A DNA stretch of 14,867 nucleotides from Phycisphaerales bacterium (GTDB taxonomy: Bacteria; Planctomycetota; Phycisphaerae; Sedimentisphaerales; Anaerobacaceae), in contig DSDB01000511.1 of the NCBI GenBank assembly GCA_011057845.1, positions 1 to 14,867 of the forward strand. The letters are read 5' to 3'. The notes below the pieces were generated by a model. It had not been told where the DNA came from and searched no databases. It worked only from the letters and a program-made list of their open reading frames with translations. This document shows, one piece after another, positions 14,016 through 14,867 of the stretch (its first letter is position 1; every line of letters begins with the position of its first letter). A program made the position numbers and the translations under genes.

Positions 14016-14648
14016 ATGGCCCCACGACTGAAGGTTCTCGGTATCGCCGCCGGCCCCAGAAAAGGCGGCAACAGCGACACGCTCCTGCAGCGGGCCTTGC
14101 TCGGTGCTGAATCCCTGGGCGCCAGAACGGAAGAGATATACTTGTCTGACTTCCAGGTGACCCCCTGTACCGAGTGTAACCACTGCCTGACCGGGGGAAG
14201 TTGCAACGTCATCGACGACTTCCAGCCCATCCTCGGCAAGATACTCAATGCCGACCGCGTCATCTTCGCCACCCCTGTTTTCTTCATGACCGTCACGGCC
14301 CAGGCCAAGTTGCTTATCGACCGGTGCCAGTGCCTCTGGGTCCGCCGCCATCGCCTCCATCGCCCGATCATCGGCCGCCCCGGCATCGAGCGCCGCGCCG
14401 CCGTCATCGCGGTAGGGGGGTCCCGCGGCAAGAAGATGTTCGATTCGGTCCGCTGGACCCTGGAGACCTGGCTCGACGCCCTCGACATGAAGTACACGGC
14501 GGGCCTGTTCGTCAACCGCGTCGATGAACCCGGCGCTATCCTCAACCACCGCGAGGCCCTTGCCCATGCCACCCGCCTCGGTCGCCATCTGGCCGACCCC
14601 GCCTCCCGGTTCCCGGAGACCCCAACCAACATCCTCCTCGACGAATAG
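14016..14648 (+). CDS. Flavodoxin-like NAD(P)H-dependent FMN reductase / iron-sulfur flavoprotein
   Basis: This flavodoxin-fold protein (210 aa) belongs to the NADPH-dependent FMN reductase family. VLGIAAGPRKGGNSDTLLQ (7-25) is the first strand and the FMN phosphate loop (G-x-R-x-x-G-N-[ST]). ATPVFFMTVTAQAKLLIDR (about 86-104) is the second flavin-contacting segment (usually TPVY.....P/A.K...DR). Four Cys, C51, C54, C57 and C63 (CTECNHC then GSC), give CX2CX2CX5C, the compact pattern that binds a [4Fe-4S] cluster in iron-sulfur flavoproteins of anaerobes. The protein may thus move electrons between NAD(P)H or ferredoxin and an unknown acceptor. ATG 14016 is chosen as the Met directly before the first beta-strand; no clear Shine-Dalgarno precedes it. 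It is 210 bp from pilC and probably a separate unit. Confidence 0.85.
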   Translation: MAPRLKVLGIAAGPRKGGNSDTLLQRALLGAESLGARTEEIYLSDFQVTPCTECNHCLTGGSCNVIDDFQPILGKILNADRVIFATPVFFMTVTAQAKLLIDRCQCLWVRRHRLHRPIIGRPGIERRAAVIAVGGSRGKKMFDSVRWTLETWLDALDMKYTAGLFVNRVDEPGAILNHREALAHATRLGRHLADPASRFPETPTNILLDE

Positions 14649-14706
14649 CCATCACTGTGTGTTCCGATGAGTCCGACCGTGTCCGCACACCGGCGGCCTG
14701 GGGCCT

Positions 14707-14729
14707 CATCCCGACCTACCCACGGGATG
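14707..14729. terminator. Candidate hairpin after the flavoprotein gene
   Basis: CATCCCG (14707-14713) pairs perfectly with CGGGATG (14723-14729) around a 9-nt loop, 58 bases after the stop. It is not followed by a U-run, so its role as a terminator is only possible. Confidence 0.3.
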
Positions 14730-14769
14730 CAACAACGGCAAAATGCTTGTACCTCGGCACGCCGTACCA

Positions 14770-14786
14770 TTAATATATTAATATAA
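14770..14786 (+). promoter_or_regulatory. AT-only palindrome/direct repeat upstream of the last gene
   Basis: ATTAATATATTAAT (14770-14783) is a perfect 14-bp palindrome. The overlapping TTAATATA TTAATATA (14771-14786) is a perfect 8-bp direct repeat. It is the only long pure-AT run in the window and lies just before the AAGGA site of the next gene. It could contain a -10 element (TAATAT at 14772-14777) or an operator. The best -35 candidate, TTGTAC at 14747-14752, is weak and 19 bp away. Confidence 0.45.
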
Positions 14787-14790
14787 GGAT
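14786..14790 (+). promoter_or_regulatory. Shine-Dalgarno of the truncated last gene
   Basis: AAGGA lies 7 bases before ATG 14798, which makes that ATG a credible start even though only 23 codons are visible. Confidence 0.5.
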
Positions 14791-14797
14791 GGGCCCA

Positions 14798-14867
14798 TGA
14801 ACTTGTCAAAGCCGATCATTGTCCTTATCGCGGCAAGGGTTTCCGCTTTAGGTCTACCGGTCCCGGC
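14798..14867 (+). CDS. N-terminal fragment of an unknown protein, cut by the window end
   Basis: Only 23 codons are visible: Met-Asn-Leu-Ser-Lys, then a hydrophobic stretch (PIIVLIAA), then RVSALGLPVP. The reading frame is open to the end of the window. The basic residue followed by a hydrophobic segment could be the start of a signal peptide or a membrane protein, but the fragment is too short to name. The start is supported by the AAGGA site and the AT-rich element upstream. Confidence 0.5.

Overview
The window is GC-rich DNA (codons ending mostly in C or G). Nearly every gene lies on the + strand in one head-to-tail series, plus one separate gene and one fragment at the right end. I infer a planctomycete, most likely of the Phycisphaerae type. 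The reasons are the GC-rich codon use, the pilM-N-O-type assembly genes packed with signalling genes, and degenerate 7-nt tandem repeats in the gaps. There is no rRNA or other marker to prove it, so the assignment is soft.

Layout. (1) 3-713: the 3' end of an extracellular, beta-repeat-rich protein, cut by the window edge, followed by a hairpin at 722-752. (2) 714-1064: a gap without a gene. (3) 1065-6763: a pseudopilin (FimT/GspH-like), then PilM, PilN-like, PilO-like, PilP/GspC-like and an outer-membrane secretin. This is the core of a type IV pilus or type II secretion envelope machine. (4) 6817-10781: a signalling block of membrane histidine kinase, single-domain response regulator, GAF/HD-GYP c-di-GMP phosphodiesterase and STAS-domain anti-anti-sigma-type protein. 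(5) 10819-13805: the PilB/GspE assembly ATPase and the PilC/GspF inner-membrane platform protein. (6) 14016-14648: a flavodoxin-like NADPH:FMN reductase/iron-sulfur flavoprotein, apparently unrelated. (7) 14798-14867: the first 23 codons of another gene behind an AT-rich element.

How the genes fit together. PilM (cytoplasm), PilN and PilO (inner membrane) and PilP (periplasm) should form the alignment complex linking the platform PilC and motor PilB to the secretin, through which a pseudopilin fibre or substrate would pass. The four signalling genes sit inside this machine's operon. The HD-GYP protein has an apparently intact catalytic set for degrading c-di-GMP. PilB carries an N-terminal MshEN-type domain, a family known to bind c-di-GMP, so a locally encoded c-di-GMP control loop is a reasonable hypothesis. 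The key arginine of both MshEN motifs is replaced, and the PilB Walker A motif has Asn in place of the usual Thr/Ser after Lys. Both changes are worth testing. No PilT-type retraction ATPase, prepilin peptidase or major pilin is visible here.

Between modules (PilP/secretin, secretin/kinase, kinase/regulator, STAS/PilB, PilB/PilC) there are short GC-rich inverted repeats. Several are followed by strong Shine-Dalgarno sequences, while genes inside a module are tightly packed or overlapping and mostly lack one. I see no tRNA, rRNA, CRISPR array, insertion sequence or origin.
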